Assembly: GCA_037576215.1 (NCBI GenBank) | Contig: JBANDB010000006.1 | Span: forward strand, 806,001 to 870,000 | Length of the DNA stretch: 64,000 nt | Source of the DNA: Armillaria gallica | Taxonomy: Eukaryota > Basidiomycota > Agaricomycetes > Agaricales > Physalacriaceae | Direction: 5' to 3' | Shown: positions 39,385 to 51,225 of the stretch, piece by piece | Numbering within the stretch: the stretch's first letter is position 1 | Layout of the letters: each line of letters begins with the position of its first letter | The notes under the pieces: generated by a model | Told to the model about the DNA's origin: nothing | The model's database searches: none | What the model saw: only the letters and a program-made list of their open reading frames with translations | Position numbers and translations under genes: made by a program

Positions 39385-41068
39385 CTATACTATCCGTGGT
39401 CGGATAACTACATTCAAATCGCCTCTGGGGGGCATTGCACCCACTCCCATTCGATCCATGCAAAGTTCTACAGTAGGCTGCGGTCCCATCTCGCTGTCTA
39501 TTTCTATCATTGCATGCGTCAGTAGCAGTGTCAGCATTATCTTGAGCTCTGTTAATGCAAAATGCCTAACCAGTCGTCAGCTACTGTACTGAATCATAAT
39601 GTCGAGAAAAACACTGACCTGCCCTCGCAGATGGAAATACCGCCGCCAAAAGGCATCGTATGGTCCCTAATCTCCTTACCATCTTTGAACAGCCTCTGAC
39701 CTGCGTCAATTTTCAGATACCGATCAGGGATGAACCTGCGTGCGTCCTCGTGGATCTCTTCATCCATATGCACCGCCCTCGTCACACAGACCACTTCAGA
39801 ATTCTTCTCAAGCTCATACCCAGCAAAAACTGTATCCTTGGCGACTCGCCGAATGGAGAATGACGACGTGGACACCCGTAATGCCTCCTTGATCGTGGAA
39901 ACAAGCAAGGGCATAGAGGCGGATATTATCCAGTCATTGTTCTCTGGATTTGCTGGACGAGCTTTATCAATTTCATCAATGAGAGGCGCCAGACCGAGTC
40001 CATCTGGATGCTGTTGCAGGGAGAGCGCGATCACCCAAAACGCCACCATTATTGCGTTGGCTTCTAGCGCCCATAACTCTACACTTAAAGAGATGGCAAC
40101 ATCTTTCCTGCTCTATGTTTACGGTCAGCACTGTGAATACGAGCAGGTACTAAAACACTCGCCCAGCCAGCTCCTTCAGCATGTGTCGATATCCAGTCAA
40201 CCAATTCGTAGGCGTCTTCGTGCGCCCCTGTGAAAAGTACTTGTCGATAATATCCACAAGATCGTCCCAAGCTTTCCTCGCATCCTTTACCAAAAAGTAT
40301 GGCATCTCACCCGCAATGAGATGGAATTTATTGTCAAACACACGAAAGGCTGGATAAGTCTCCTTCACGGGGAATTTGGTCCCGAAGAATGCATGTGCCG
40401 CTGCGTCATACGATGCCGACAGTATGAATTCGCTCAAGCGGGCCTTACCCTCCGCAGTCCTCGTCGTGAGGGACTCTGTAATGGATTTTTCTGCAAGTCC
40501 GGCATAACGAGAAAGAAGAGCAGGGATAGCGGTTTGCGAGAGGAGTCGATGGTGTATAGGGAAGTATTCCTGCTGCATGAATCCACTATAAACTGCATCG
40601 TGGGATAATTCAAACATTGTTTTGGCCATTTCCTTGCGGATGGGCGTGTATTCAAAGGTCTGTTTACTGTGCGTAAGCCATGACATAGTAATAGGGGTGC
40701 AAACTTGTATACCTTTGAATCACGATAGACCGCACCGATGAGCTATATCGAAATAGGTTCAGTTGAGCGTTCGCAGACAGGTAGGCAATACACACATTAG
40801 ATGAAGTGATAAAAGTCATCTTCCTGCCAGCGGTCACCACACGAAATATAGGCCCAAAGCGCGCAGTACAATCCGCAAAGAAAGCATCAGGGTTTTTGCC
40901 CATGCTGATAGCAGAGCCCAACCATGGTATTATATACGGGACCGTGGGGACCTGTAACGACAGAGACGATTGCGATCTTCGGTACAGTGCAAACAAGACG
41001 AGAACGACTATTCCTGAGAGCAGGACAGGTCTGTCTTGCCAGCTATCTTGAAGGAGGTCGTGGACCAT
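39385..41068 (-). CDS. Cytochrome P450, CYP7/CYP8-like
   Basis: A membrane-anchored haem monooxygenase. The start at 41068 gives MVHDLLQDSWQDRP followed by the anchor VLLSGIVVLVLFALY and the hinge VPTVPYIIPWLGSA; a Met at 41131 is less likely. The ExxR motif is in KEALR, and the haem-binding loop is MPFGGGISICEGR with the Cys ligand. The last exon, RHFALTELKIMLTLLL, ends at TAG 39385-39387. The I helix reads ALEANAIMVAFWVIALSLQQ and lacks the usual A/G-G-x-D/E-T-T oxygen-activation motif. It resembles CYP7/CYP8 (sterol hydroxylase and prostacyclin-synthase-like) enzymes, which are often misnamed in fungi. No other secondary-metabolism genes adjoin it, so no cluster is claimed. Five or six introns; no frame break. 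Confidence 0.87.
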
Positions 41069-41519
41069 GTTCACGCTGTAAAGGCAATTGCGGAATGGAA
41101 ATGTTAGACCTATGAGCGAACGTCGATACACAATCGCCGAGGCTGCGTTTCAGGACAACGGTGTCTGTAGCCCTGACTGTGATGCCTATCAATTAAGGCT
41201 TCTTCGGCTGTCCAATGGCGCACCAGCACTGCTCTGCCCCACCGACACCAGCGTGAGTCATACCACTGGCAACAATAATCATGGCTGTTTTCCTCATTCA
41301 TGGAAATCGCAAGACCTTGATACAAAAATGCTGCCACTTGGGTGCAAGAAAGGAGAAGAGGAATGAAATGTTCCCACGCAAACCAAGGCTACGCCCGACT
41401 CTGCGGCCCGAATCTATCTCCCGGAAAGCTACAATGCCCTCGCAAACACCGAATCTGTCCAGGAAGTGTCCACATCCAGGGCATCCATATGACTCTGAAA
41501 AAATATGCAGAGCCAATAC
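41069..41519. other. Spacer between P450 start and F-box gene A end
   Basis: About 450 bases without a supported gene. Open frames on both strands here (for example 41110-41337 minus) lack motifs. It should contain the P450 promoter and the F-box 3' UTR. Confidence 0.4.
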
Positions 41520-43158
41520 TCAGTTACGAGCGGATGCCAACTGCGCTTCCAGCTCCACCACTCGCTTCTCCAATTCCTTCTTGGCCTCGCGTTCTTCTTC
41601 CCGGACCTGCCAGAGTACTGAAATAAGCGGGATGATTTCCTCCCACCCGAAATAGGGATCCATCAGCGGCTCCGCAAGGATTCTACAACCTGAGGGCAGG
41701 ATGTAGCTCAGCAATCGAGCCTCGTCGTGGCTGCCTCTGATTTCAGATGTGCCGACAATAAGGGAATCTAATTGAGCAAACGGGTAAGCGTCCTTGATAT
41801 CAGGCACGTCCACCAATCCGTTCATGTAAAGACCAAGCTCAACAAGGTTGGTCCCATACCGAGCAAATGTGGCAAGGGACTTCCATTCAGGCAAGGGGAT
41901 GTTACTGTCTCCTCGTGTAAATGATAAAGGGGAGCAGTTGAGGTTGAGAAACCTCAACGTGGGCCACCTTATCAAAAGGGTCCGGATTTCAGAATCTGGT
42001 AAAAGCAGCGGGAATGCATGTGTGATGATCAATGCCTCCATAGCAGAGCAGGAAAATAAGGGCGCGATATCAGCAATGGTAATACAATCGAGTGGGCTGC
42101 CCGCGAATTCCTCTAGTGCTTCAGGTGAAGTCAGCCGCAGCTTACGAAGGTTGCGACAACAGTGAGATATGAGACTGGTAAGGCGGTGCACCGTTGAAGG
42201 GACCTCGGACTGTCCTGATTGCAGATGGATGTCTGAGAGGTGAGGCAAATTCGTATTGAAAAGTCTCGTAGCATCTCCGAAGGTCATTGGGGCGTGAAGC
42301 GTTCCCAGGTGAGAAGGTAGGCTACACGAAAGTCCCGGAGGAAAGGAGGGTATACGAACAGACCACGATCGGTTTTCGACGAGGATAGTCGTGATGTTTG
42401 GAAGGGTGGACATTTCGGCGATGATAGAGAAGGTGTTCGTAAAGGGAGGGAAACTGATAGATTTGAGACTGGTCAGTTTTGAAACAACAGGTTCCAGTGC
42501 CGAACCAAGCAGCGAAATGTCGGGGCTACTGTACACTATCGAGTCAATATGGAGGTTTACAAGCCGTGGCATTCGAGCGGCAACAAAACCGAAACACTGC
42601 GCCGTATAAGCGTATCCCTCATTAGAGAGGCCCCACGGAATACTAAGGGTGAAAGTGGTGATACCCTGATGCATCATGAATACGGGAGATTTCCAACTAT
42701 CCCCTTCACAACCATACCATTCAAGCTCTTTGAGTCGAGGCAAAAACGCCATGCCAGACCGCAACATTGCAATGTCACTCAAAGCAGGTTGATAGTCGAT
42801 GGACGCTCCGCTAAGAGTAAAGACTTGGACATGACGGCTGAGGAAATCAAATCTGCTCCAGTCCTCATACAGTGAAGTGAATTTCTGCTCTCCATTGTTA
42901 GTTCAGACGTAAAGTTGATATTGGAAGCAAACTTACACAGGAAAAATGGCCTCGTCCCTGTTCTGGACATGCATTCACTTCAGTCTCGCCGATAAGACGC
43001 AGTAGAGGCATGAGATCATCCAGTTTGTGCCAAATGATCTCAGTGCTGATGTCGCTCCATTGTTTACAAACGATGCTGACACTGGAAGCGAGGTCACTGG
43101 TGTCGACATGAGAGAAGATTTCATGTACGAGCTCGGGAATTGTGAGTGCACGATGCAT
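41520..43158 (-). CDS. F-box/LRR-like protein, tandem copy A
   Basis: A probable substrate-recognition subunit of an SCF ubiquitin ligase. Exon 1 holds the F-box: IPELVHEIFSHVDTSDLASS, then CKQWSDISTEIIWHKLDDLM. An intron with donor GTAAGT follows. The single long second exon carries leucine-rich-repeat-like segments (FLPRLKELEWYG, ARMPRLVNLHID, NLPHLSDIHLQ, SHCCRNLRKLRL, RWPTLRFLNLN) and ends in a short coiled coil, EEEREAKKELEKRVVELEAQL. The frame is intact. Copies B and C upstream on the same strand share the start MH(R/H)AL(T/L)IPEL, the same intron position and the same tail, so this is a local duplication. Target proteins are unknown. Confidence 0.85.
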
Positions 43159-43443
43159 TTTCTACGATTGTGCTTTTTGGTAGTGGGCGTCGCAATGGCT
43201 GTAGAAATGAAGGAAGCAGACCAAGAAAGATAAAGGAGGCGTGAGAAAATAATAAGTATCTGAATCGCCGCGGCCCGGGAAGGCTGCTCAGGGGTTTGTA
43301 AAAAAAATGGGATGAACGTCCGTGTAACCAGTTTTGTATCATATATGAGGAAAATCGTACATACTGGACTGTGATTTGATGGCTCACAACTCAAACTATT
43401 ATTCATCAGTCCGCACCAGGTCCGCCCAAGTGCAACCAAGTGT

Positions 43444-45069
43444 TTACACAGGTTTCAACGATTCTAACGAAGCTAACCGCGCCCTCAGCTCTATTACTTC
43501 CCTCTCTAGCTGTTTCTTAGCCTCGCGCTCTTCCGCCCGGACCTGTTGGAATTCTGAAACAAGCTTAGGAACTCGTGTAAAAGGGGTGAGAAGTGTACAG
43601 CCCGGAGGAAGGATATAACTCAAAAAACGAGCCTTATCGGAAGCGTCCCAGCTGGTTAAAGATCCACCCATACGGAACACCTCTAACTGGGCGAACGGGT
43701 AGGAATTCCCGACGTTAGGTACGCTCCCCCCTCCACTGATGTAGAGACCAAGAGACAAAAGGTGTCTCCCATACTGAGCGAATAACGCAAGAGTCGACCA
43801 ATTGGTAAGGGCACACTGACTCCTTGTGCAAGTGATGATGAGGGGAAGCTGTTGAGCTCCAAAATTTCCAACGCAGGCCACTTTGTTAGAAGTGTTCGTA
43901 TATCAGAATCGTGTAAGGGTAGCGGATAAGCATGCTGGATGCTGAATCGCTTCATTGCAGAGCAGGAAAACAAAGGCGCTATATCGGCAATTGTGACACA
44001 GTCGTCAGCGACACCCATGACTACCTGTCCTGCTGGTCCTCCTTGTCGCGTTTGAGCTGACTCTAGATGAAGTTTACGGAGGTTGCGACAGCTTTGCGAT
44101 ATAGCCCCGGTGAGGTGGCTTACGGCCAACGGGACCTCGGCTTGCCTTGATACGAGTGTAATGTCAGATAGATAGGGCAAAGCTGTATGGAACAGTCTCG
44201 CCGCGTCTCGAAAGGCCATGGTGACGTGGAGTATCTCAAGTCGGGAGGGTATGATACACGGAGGTGCTGAGGAAAGGAGAGACATGCTTGAAGGGCCATC
44301 ATCAATACGAATGTTCGTGATACGTGAAAGGGAAGAAGTAGCTGAGATGATTGGAAAGGTGTTATTGAACGCAGGGAACTGAATGTATTTGAGGTCGGTT
44401 AGTCTCGGAACGAGATGTTCCAGTGCCCGACTGAACTGCGAAGTATCTTCGCTGTCCATCCCGGAGATATATAAGCGCTCAAGGTGTGGCATTCGGGCCA
44501 CAATGAGATCAAAATACCGCCCCACTTGCTCTTCGGAGAAGCTATATTCAACCCACAGAGAGAAGGTGGTAATGCCGTTGTGCATCATGAACACTGAAGC
44601 CATCCAATCTTCTCTGTAGCCGCGCCATTCGAACTCCTGGAGATTGGGCAAAAAAACGGTGCCAGACCGCAACATGTCAAAGGCACTCAAGGCAGGTTGA
44701 TAGTTTGTGCCCGATTCGAGGTAAAGGATTCGGACATGACGGTTGTAGAAGTCAAATCTAGTCCAGTCCCCGTGCAGTGAACGAAATTTCTAATTTGCAG
44801 CATAAGAACATATAAAACGCAACTTGTGAAGAAAGCAGACGCACGCAGGTGTTAACAAAGTCATTTCCAGGTATTAAATGATCTTCCCACTCAATCTCGC
44901 CTATGAGACGCAGTAATGGTGTGAGGTCGTACAGTGTACGCCAAACAATCCTAACGCTCACGTCGACCCATCGTTTACACACGGTAGAAATATTGCGCCC
45001 AAGGTCCTCGTTGCTGACGTGCTGGAAAATCTCATATAGGAGTTCGGGAATTGTGAGTGCGTGATGCAT
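43444..45069 (-). CDS. F-box/LRR-like protein, tandem copy B (one frame break)
   Basis: A paralogue of copy A with exon 1 MHHALTIPELLYEIFQHVSN and CKRWVDVSVRIVWRTLYDL. The intron donor is GTGCGT (after VNTC) and the acceptor precedes KFRSLHGDWTRFDFY. The LRR-like part is collinear with copies A and C (NLQEFEWRGY, RMPHLERLYISG, ALPYLSDITLVS, SQSCRNLRKLHLES). Near 43799-43806 the frame slips by one base between VSVPLP and WSTLALFAQYG. Both flanks align with A and C, so this is a one-base loss, either error or a recent mutation. The tail REAKKQLEREVIELRARLA is a short coiled coil. Copy C is the closer relative. Confidence 0.8.
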
Positions 45070-45573
45070 TGTCGGCGGTATTTTATCTTGCGGTATTCGT
45101 CAATATTTTCAATGAGAAAGGAGAAGTAACCCAACAGATGCGTCAGAATAATTTTAAACGGTGAGCGCGAACCAAAACGACGAAAGATGATCAATGAAGC
45201 TAAGGTCCAAGCGTGGGAACTTTAGACTGATCCGCAGATTCATGTCTTCAGATGGATCGTTAGTTCAGGCCTACTTAGCCTTACTACTGCTACAAATCGC
45301 AGACTTCCTGTCGTAATGATATGCGATCATTCGTAAAAGATGTTGCTCGGTTCGAACTTTGTGACTTTCTAGGGTCCACTACCTACTGAGAAGTCTAAAT
45401 GACTAGTGCTACCGTATTGCAGAAGACTGTAGAAGACTATGGAGGACATTTAGGCTTCTCACGACGCAATGAATCCTATCTTTGACGCACGAAGGACGTG
45501 AAGACTGTAAATCCGTTGTAATTCATTGGATTGTCGACATATCAGCTCGTGCTTTCCAACTTCCGCCGCACGT

Positions 45574-45670
45574 CATTGTTTACAAACGACGCTGACACTG
45601 GAAGCGAGGACACTGGTGCTGACATGGGAGATTCATGTTTGAGCTCGGGAATCATGAGTGCGTCGTGCAT
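45574..45670 (-). pseudogene. Relic of a fourth F-box gene 5' end
   Basis: These 97 bases align with the first 101 coding bases of copy A (43058-43158) at roughly 85-90 percent by eye. They start with ATGCACGACGCACTCATGAT (minus strand). A 4-bp deletion relative to copy A, after the codons for IPEL and the following residues, breaks the frame. Homology continues upstream of the ATG (about 45671-45730 against 43159-43230), so flanking sequence was duplicated too. No LRR part follows, and copy C's 3' end lies only about 310 bases away. Confidence 0.75.
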
Positions 45671-45984
45671 TTTCTAAGACTGAAATTTCTGGTAGTGGAC
45701 GTCACAATGGCCGAAGAAAAGCAGATGAGATGAAAGAAGGGGGGCATGAGAAATAAGTACCCATGGCCCGGGCCGACCGTGCAAATAAATGAGGTCGATT
45801 CGAAGTCGATTCATATAAGTACAGAATAAAAAGCATGGACGTGTCCTTATAAGAGATGTGAGAAACTGCAATGGCTTGTAACTCGAGGGTCTCACAGACC
45901 AATGAATATTCATTAAGAAATTTCAGTCGGCACCGGGTCTGCAGATGGATTGAAACGATATTTTACTGATCTCAATAACTCTAA

Positions 45985-47603
45985 CTAAGAGACCAACCGT
46001 GCCCTCAGCTCCACCACTTCCCTCTCCAAGTCACTCCTAGCCTCGCGTTCTTCCGTTCGGGCCTTCCGGAATTCTGACATAAGCGTCACAACAGGCGCCC
46101 ATTTCACCGCATTGTCTGCCACAAGCCTGCAACCCGGTGGAAGGATATAACTCAAAAAACGAGCCTCAGCAGGAGTGCCCATGACTGGAGATTTCCCGAC
46201 ATGGAACACCTCTAAGTGGGTAAACGGGCAAGAATTCCTGATATCAGGTACGTCCGCTACTCTGTCCATGTAGAGACGAAGAGAAGAAAGATGTTTCCCA
46301 TGCCGGGCAAACAACGCAAGAGTCGACAATCTGGGCAAGGGTACACTGACTCCTCGTGCAAGCAATGATGGAGGGGAATTGTTGAGGTCAAGGTGTTCCA
46401 ATGCAGGCCACCTTGTTAAAAGTGTTTGTATATCAGAATCGTGTAAGGGTAGCGGATAGACATGCTGGATGGTAAACTCCCTCATCGCAGAGCAGGAAAA
46501 CAAGGGCGTTATATCGGCAATCGCGACACAGTCGTCAACGACGCCCGCGACTACTTGTCCTCCTTGTTGCGGTTCAGCTGAATCTAGATGAGTTTACGGA
46601 GATTGCGACAGCTTTGCGATATAGCCCTGGTGAGGTGGCTTACAGTCAACGGTACCTCGGCATACCCCGATATGATTTGGATCTCTGAGAGATGGGGCAA
46701 GGCCGTATGGAACAGCCTCGTTGCATCTCTGAAGGCAATGTCGACGTGAAGTATCTCAAGTCGGGAGGGTAGGATACATGGAGGTCCGGAGGGAAGAAGC
46801 GACATGTTCAAGAAGCTATAGAAATCTGCAGTACGAATGTCCGTGAGATGTGAAAGGGCAGAAGCGGCTGAGATGATTGAAAAGGTGTTACTGAACGGAG
46901 GGAATCGGATAGATTTGAGATTGGTTAGTTTCGGAACGAGAAGTTCCAGCGCTTGACTGAACTGCGAAATATCGTGGTCTTCGGGTTCCTCTATGGAAAT
47001 GTGGAAGTGCTCAAGCTGTGGCATTCGGTCTGCAATGAAATCGAAATACCGTCCCACTTGCGCATAACCGTCTTCGGAGTAGCTGAATTCAATACGGAGA
47101 GAAAATGTAGTAACACTTCTGTGCATTATGAACACTGAAGGCATCCAGTCTTCAAAGCCGCACCATTCGAACTTTTGGAGATTAGGCAAAAAAGCGGTGC
47201 CAGAACGCAACATGGCAACGGCACTCAGGGCAGGTCGATAGTCTGTCTCCGCTCCGCCAAGATTAAGGATTCGGACATGACGACTATAGAAGTCAAATCT
47301 AGTCCAGTCCTCGTGCAGCGAACGCAATGTCTAATTTTCGGTGTCAAGGCATAGAAACGCAACCAGTAAAGAAAATAGACGCACGCAAATATTATTATAT
47401 ACTCGTTCATCATCTTCCAGCTCAATCTCGCCTAAGAGACGCAGTAATGGATCGAGGTCGCGCAATGTATGCCAAACAATCTTAGCGCTGACGTCGAACC
47501 ATCGTTTACAGACGGTAGAAACACGGCAGCCAAGGTCCTCCTTGCTAACGTGCTGCAAGATTTCATGTACGAGCTCGGGGATTAAGAGCGCGTGATGCAT
47601 CAT
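45985..47603 (-). CDS. F-box/LRR-like protein, tandem copy C (one frame break)
   Basis: Third intact-length member of the array. The F-box exon reads MMHHALLIPELVHEILQHVS and CKRWFDVSAKIVWHTLRDLD. The LRR-like exon follows (FLPNLQKFEWCGFED, RMPQLEHFHISIEE, ALPHLSEIQIISGY, RWPALEHLDLNNSP) with the same coiled-coil tail. At about 46590 one A is missing compared with copy B (B has GATGAAGTTTACGG, C has GATGAGTTTACGG on the plus strand), which stops the frame after CRNLRKL. Adding it restores HLDSAEPQQGGQVV. The start is 47603 (MMHH) or 47600. The N-terminal F-box and C-terminal tail both remain well conserved. Confidence 0.8.
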
Positions 47604-47837
47604 CGGCTATATTTTCTCGTGCAGAAAATCTGAGACTGTAAGGAAGAGGAGAAGTAACCCAACGGACGCGTCAGAGCAATGATGGCGAAAATGTAAAAAT
47701 TTGACAAGGGATGAGCCAAAGTCCGAGCGTGGGAAGAGTAGCTACCGATTCCGGATTTAACCTGCTTTGCTCTAAATTTATACTTGCAAAAGGACGTGAA
47801 AGCTCAAATTTCATTGTATTTTATTGGAATCGAAATA

Positions 47838-50137
47838 TCAGCTAGTGCTTCCCAACCACTTCGCCTTGATGAGATCCGCTGCGCGTTCCGCTATGATATA
47901 CGTTGGAACTTGAGTATGACCAGCGGGCACAAAGGGCTACAGCAAAGCTCAGCATAATAAAAAAACTAACTGGGATTGCGACCCACAAAGATAGATGCGT
48001 CAACCACACGCAGCCCAGATACGCCCTTCACAAGCAAATCTGGATCCACAACACCATAATCCGCATACCTCGGGGACATACTGGCCGTACCAACGGGATG
48101 AGCAGCAGTCCCGGCGTTTTCGCGTACATACTCCTCCAGAGCTTCGTCCGTTGTCGCGTTAACCAAACCACCATACGCCTCCAGAACATAACCATCCCAC
48201 GCCGGTGCAGACAGGAATCGCTTAGCGCTCTTCACTGCTTCCACCATAGCGAAAACGTCAAATTCACTGACGAGAAAGGCTGGGTCGATGAGTGGAGGGT
48301 CTAATGGATCGGAAGAGTTTAATTTGACTGTCCCGCCTGACAGTTCAATCGCAGGGAGTGAGCAGCGTACAAATAAGTGTAACAAGAATTTCACATACGT
48401 GAAGCTGATGATACAACACAAGTCGATATGCTCATAAAGTTTCCTGTGTCTGGGATAGCAGAGGGTGGTATGCTCCATGCATTCTACAAAAGATAAGCTA
48501 TCACCAAGCAACTGCAAGACGAGATTTTCAAACCTGAATATCGATCTCAAGGTGGGGAGTATTTCGTCCAGCGGCAGGATCGTTGAACCTTTCAAAGATC
48601 GGCGAGTCGTCCGGTAGACGAGACCACAGAATATGGCTGATTGGCGTGTCTACTAACGGCCCTGTCCTCGTCTCGTTCCATTGTGTCACCAGTTCGTTTC
48701 GGTATGTCAGGTTGCGGAAGATGTCGTCCCAGGTGTTCGTGTCATTGACATACCATTTGTTCCAGATTATCGGCTGGTCAGACAAGTTCTTGCCTACGTC
48801 TGGCAAATCAATGATAGCTTGTATGCCAACCTCTGAAAGCTCCGCTACGTCGCCAATACCAGAATTGAGCAGTATATGTGGTGTTCCTATGGTCCCAGCA
48901 GAAAGGATGATTTCCTTGGCTGCTGTGACATTGAAGAGGTGCATCGATCCTATGCGGGATTTATCAGTTCGGAGCTCGTGAAATACGTAGGAGGTAGGAC
49001 GCGTACCCTCCGAGGAGGCGGAAAATTCCACAACGTTGAAGCTGAGCTCGAACTCATCACTCTGGATGACCTTGGTCACCTGAGCACCGAGCAACACATG
49101 GAGATTCGCTCTATTGATGAAATCCGGACCCAAGTACGACACAGCGGAGCTGCTTCTTTCGCCGTCATTGATTGTGGCTTGCACATATCCTGTGGAGTGA
49201 CGTGAGGAGTAGAGTTGCATTGAAGATGAAGGTTATATTAACGCACCTATACCATTAGGTATCTCTGAGTTGATATCGAGGAGAAAGGGAAATTCGTCGG
49301 GCAGCTCGGACGTCGTTCGTAAGACCCGTTCATCAGTTGGTTGAGGGTAACCTGAAGGCTGACTGCGTTCATGCCGTCTAAACTATGCATAGCTGGGTCA
49401 TATTGTCCTGTAGTGTCGTGGCCATCCGCAGGTGGTACCCATTTTCATTCTGCAAAAGGTACCAATGAATATAAAACTCGCATCCTTTACGAAACGTTTG
49501 AGGATACTGACCTTGAAGACATAAGGCTTGAGACTCTCCCAAGACCAACCTGGGTCCCCGGTAAAATTTGCATAGCGGTCATAATTCTTGGGAGAGCAGC
49601 GAGTATAGAGCATGCCATCTGCAAGTCAGTGAATATTAAATTCAAGCATCCCCAATGGCAATAACATACTTACTGACGGATGTGCTTCCACCAAGCACAT
49701 GACCTCTCGGAAATATGGTAGTCATGTTGTTGAGTCCGGGTTGCACAATAGTCGAGTAATTCCAACTGTATGGGGTTCCCAATAATCCCGCCAGATATGG
49801 TATTTCAATCGACAGCAAGTCGCGGTCGCTAAATGAAGGAACGTCAGAATAAGATGGATACTGTTTCTTGACACTCACGATGGGCCAGCTTCGAGAACAA
49901 GGACGGAAAAGTCTTCCTCAGTCAACCGATTGGCTACAACTGCGCCTCCTGCGCCACCTTGGGAAATGTTGCCGCTGTTAAAACAGGTTCGCGATGAGTT
50001 ACGAGGTAAGACACACCGCCAACGACTACAAAGTCAAATTTAGTACCAGGAAGATCAGCTACATTATCATAAATCGCGCCGTAGCAGGACGAAGCCCACA
50101 GGAGAAGACCGAAAAGTATAGGCAAACGAAGGTACAT
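47838..50137 (-). CDS. Secreted GMC oxidoreductase, aryl-alcohol-oxidase-like
   Basis: A flavoenzyme that oxidises alcohols to aldehydes and makes H2O2, typically outside the cell in lignocellulose decay. The start at 50137 gives the signal peptide MYLRLPILFGLLLWASSCYG. An intron splits the ADP-binding Gly motif (DFVVVGG|GAGGAVVANRL), followed by VLVLEAGPS. The family signatures FPRGHVLGGSTS and GTIGTPHILLNSGIGD are present. The catalytic His lies in GTAAHPVGTASM and the second active-site His in PAGHTQVPTYII, as in aryl-alcohol oxidase (H502/H546 pair). VVSSASRGTVKLNSSDP and LRVVDASIF support the GMC C-domain. Several N-x-S/T sites fit secretion. TGA at 47838-47840; about ten introns; no frame break. 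Confidence 0.9.
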
Positions 50138-51225
50138 CGTTGCAGCTCTCAGAAGGGCATTGCCAGTTTTTATACAACGCATAATATTGCAACATCGGCC
50201 ACAGGACCATCTGAACAAAGCCCAGCCCAAGTCTCGTTCGATGGAGGAGCAAATAGATTTTCCCACCCCGCGACATGAATACATATTGATGTTGCTTCCG
50301 CATCTTTGTCTAGTCCGGGTACATCATCCGAGTCGAAATCCACACGAGTTTAGCGCGCGCGAGCTTTATTACTGTAAATGAACACACCTGCTCTATCACC
50401 TGGCACTTCTGACACGTTCTTCAATTTCTCCGAGCTTCAACTTTCAGCACGTATGCTAATGATCTCCTTGGTCATTTGTATTGGTGCTTTGTAAAGCTGT
50501 TCGCTTCCTCGCGTAGCTCGTCTCATTGCTGGCAGGATAGGGCAGGAATGCCCGGCGTGGTGGATTCCGTTTGTCTTGCTAATATCTCGTCATCGGACCA
50601 CATTCGAATGGTTGAAGGTTAAATCAAACAAAAGAAAAAGGGACTTGGTCGTCGCAACAGGGAAACACAGGATGTAGGATGTGGCGACATTAGGTGACGG
50701 CAAGAACTGAAGAGACGGAATTCAACGAATTACTTACTCGCGATCGCTTACTTAAGCCATCCGCGCCGAAAATGGGTCCAAGCTACGTTCTCGACCCTGC
50801 TATCGAGCATACAGTGTACATAGAAGACATAGAGGGTCTCCCTTATCTACCCAAGCACAATTCCCCAACCCGGACAGGTTGGGTTCGGACAGTGTACCGG
50901 ACTGATCATTTCGGCCCCGTTTTGCAAGCAATTTGCTTGGACGGAATAAAAGGAGTTGGGTGTAACTAGTACAGGCGAGTATAAAAGTCTTTAGCTACGG
51001 AATGCACTAGTCTTTCACACCACACGGGTAGCCGCTTCGTGTGGCAACAAGTCCAATAGTTTTAGAAGAGATGAGATCGATAGGAAGGAAAGGTATATAC
51101 ATAGAAAGTGAAGGGTATGAAAGCAAAATGTATTGTCAATGTCAGGGTATGTAACGAAGATGAATTGTGGTCAAAGTCAAAAGTGTTGGAATGGTGAGTA
51201 TACTGTTCGTATACTCAAGGGTCCA
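50138..51225. other. Spacer, no supported gene
   Basis: About 1.1 kb upstream of the GMC gene. A plus-strand frame at 50694-50969 (91 codons) has no motif and no splice partners. The rest is A/T-rich with nothing recognisable. It should include the GMC promoter. Confidence 0.45.

Noticed and set aside
39385..50137. Secondary-metabolite cluster (P450 plus GMC oxidoreductase)
   Set aside because: The two genes are about 7 kb apart, separated by F-box genes, and no synthase, transferase or transporter typical of a cluster adjoins them.
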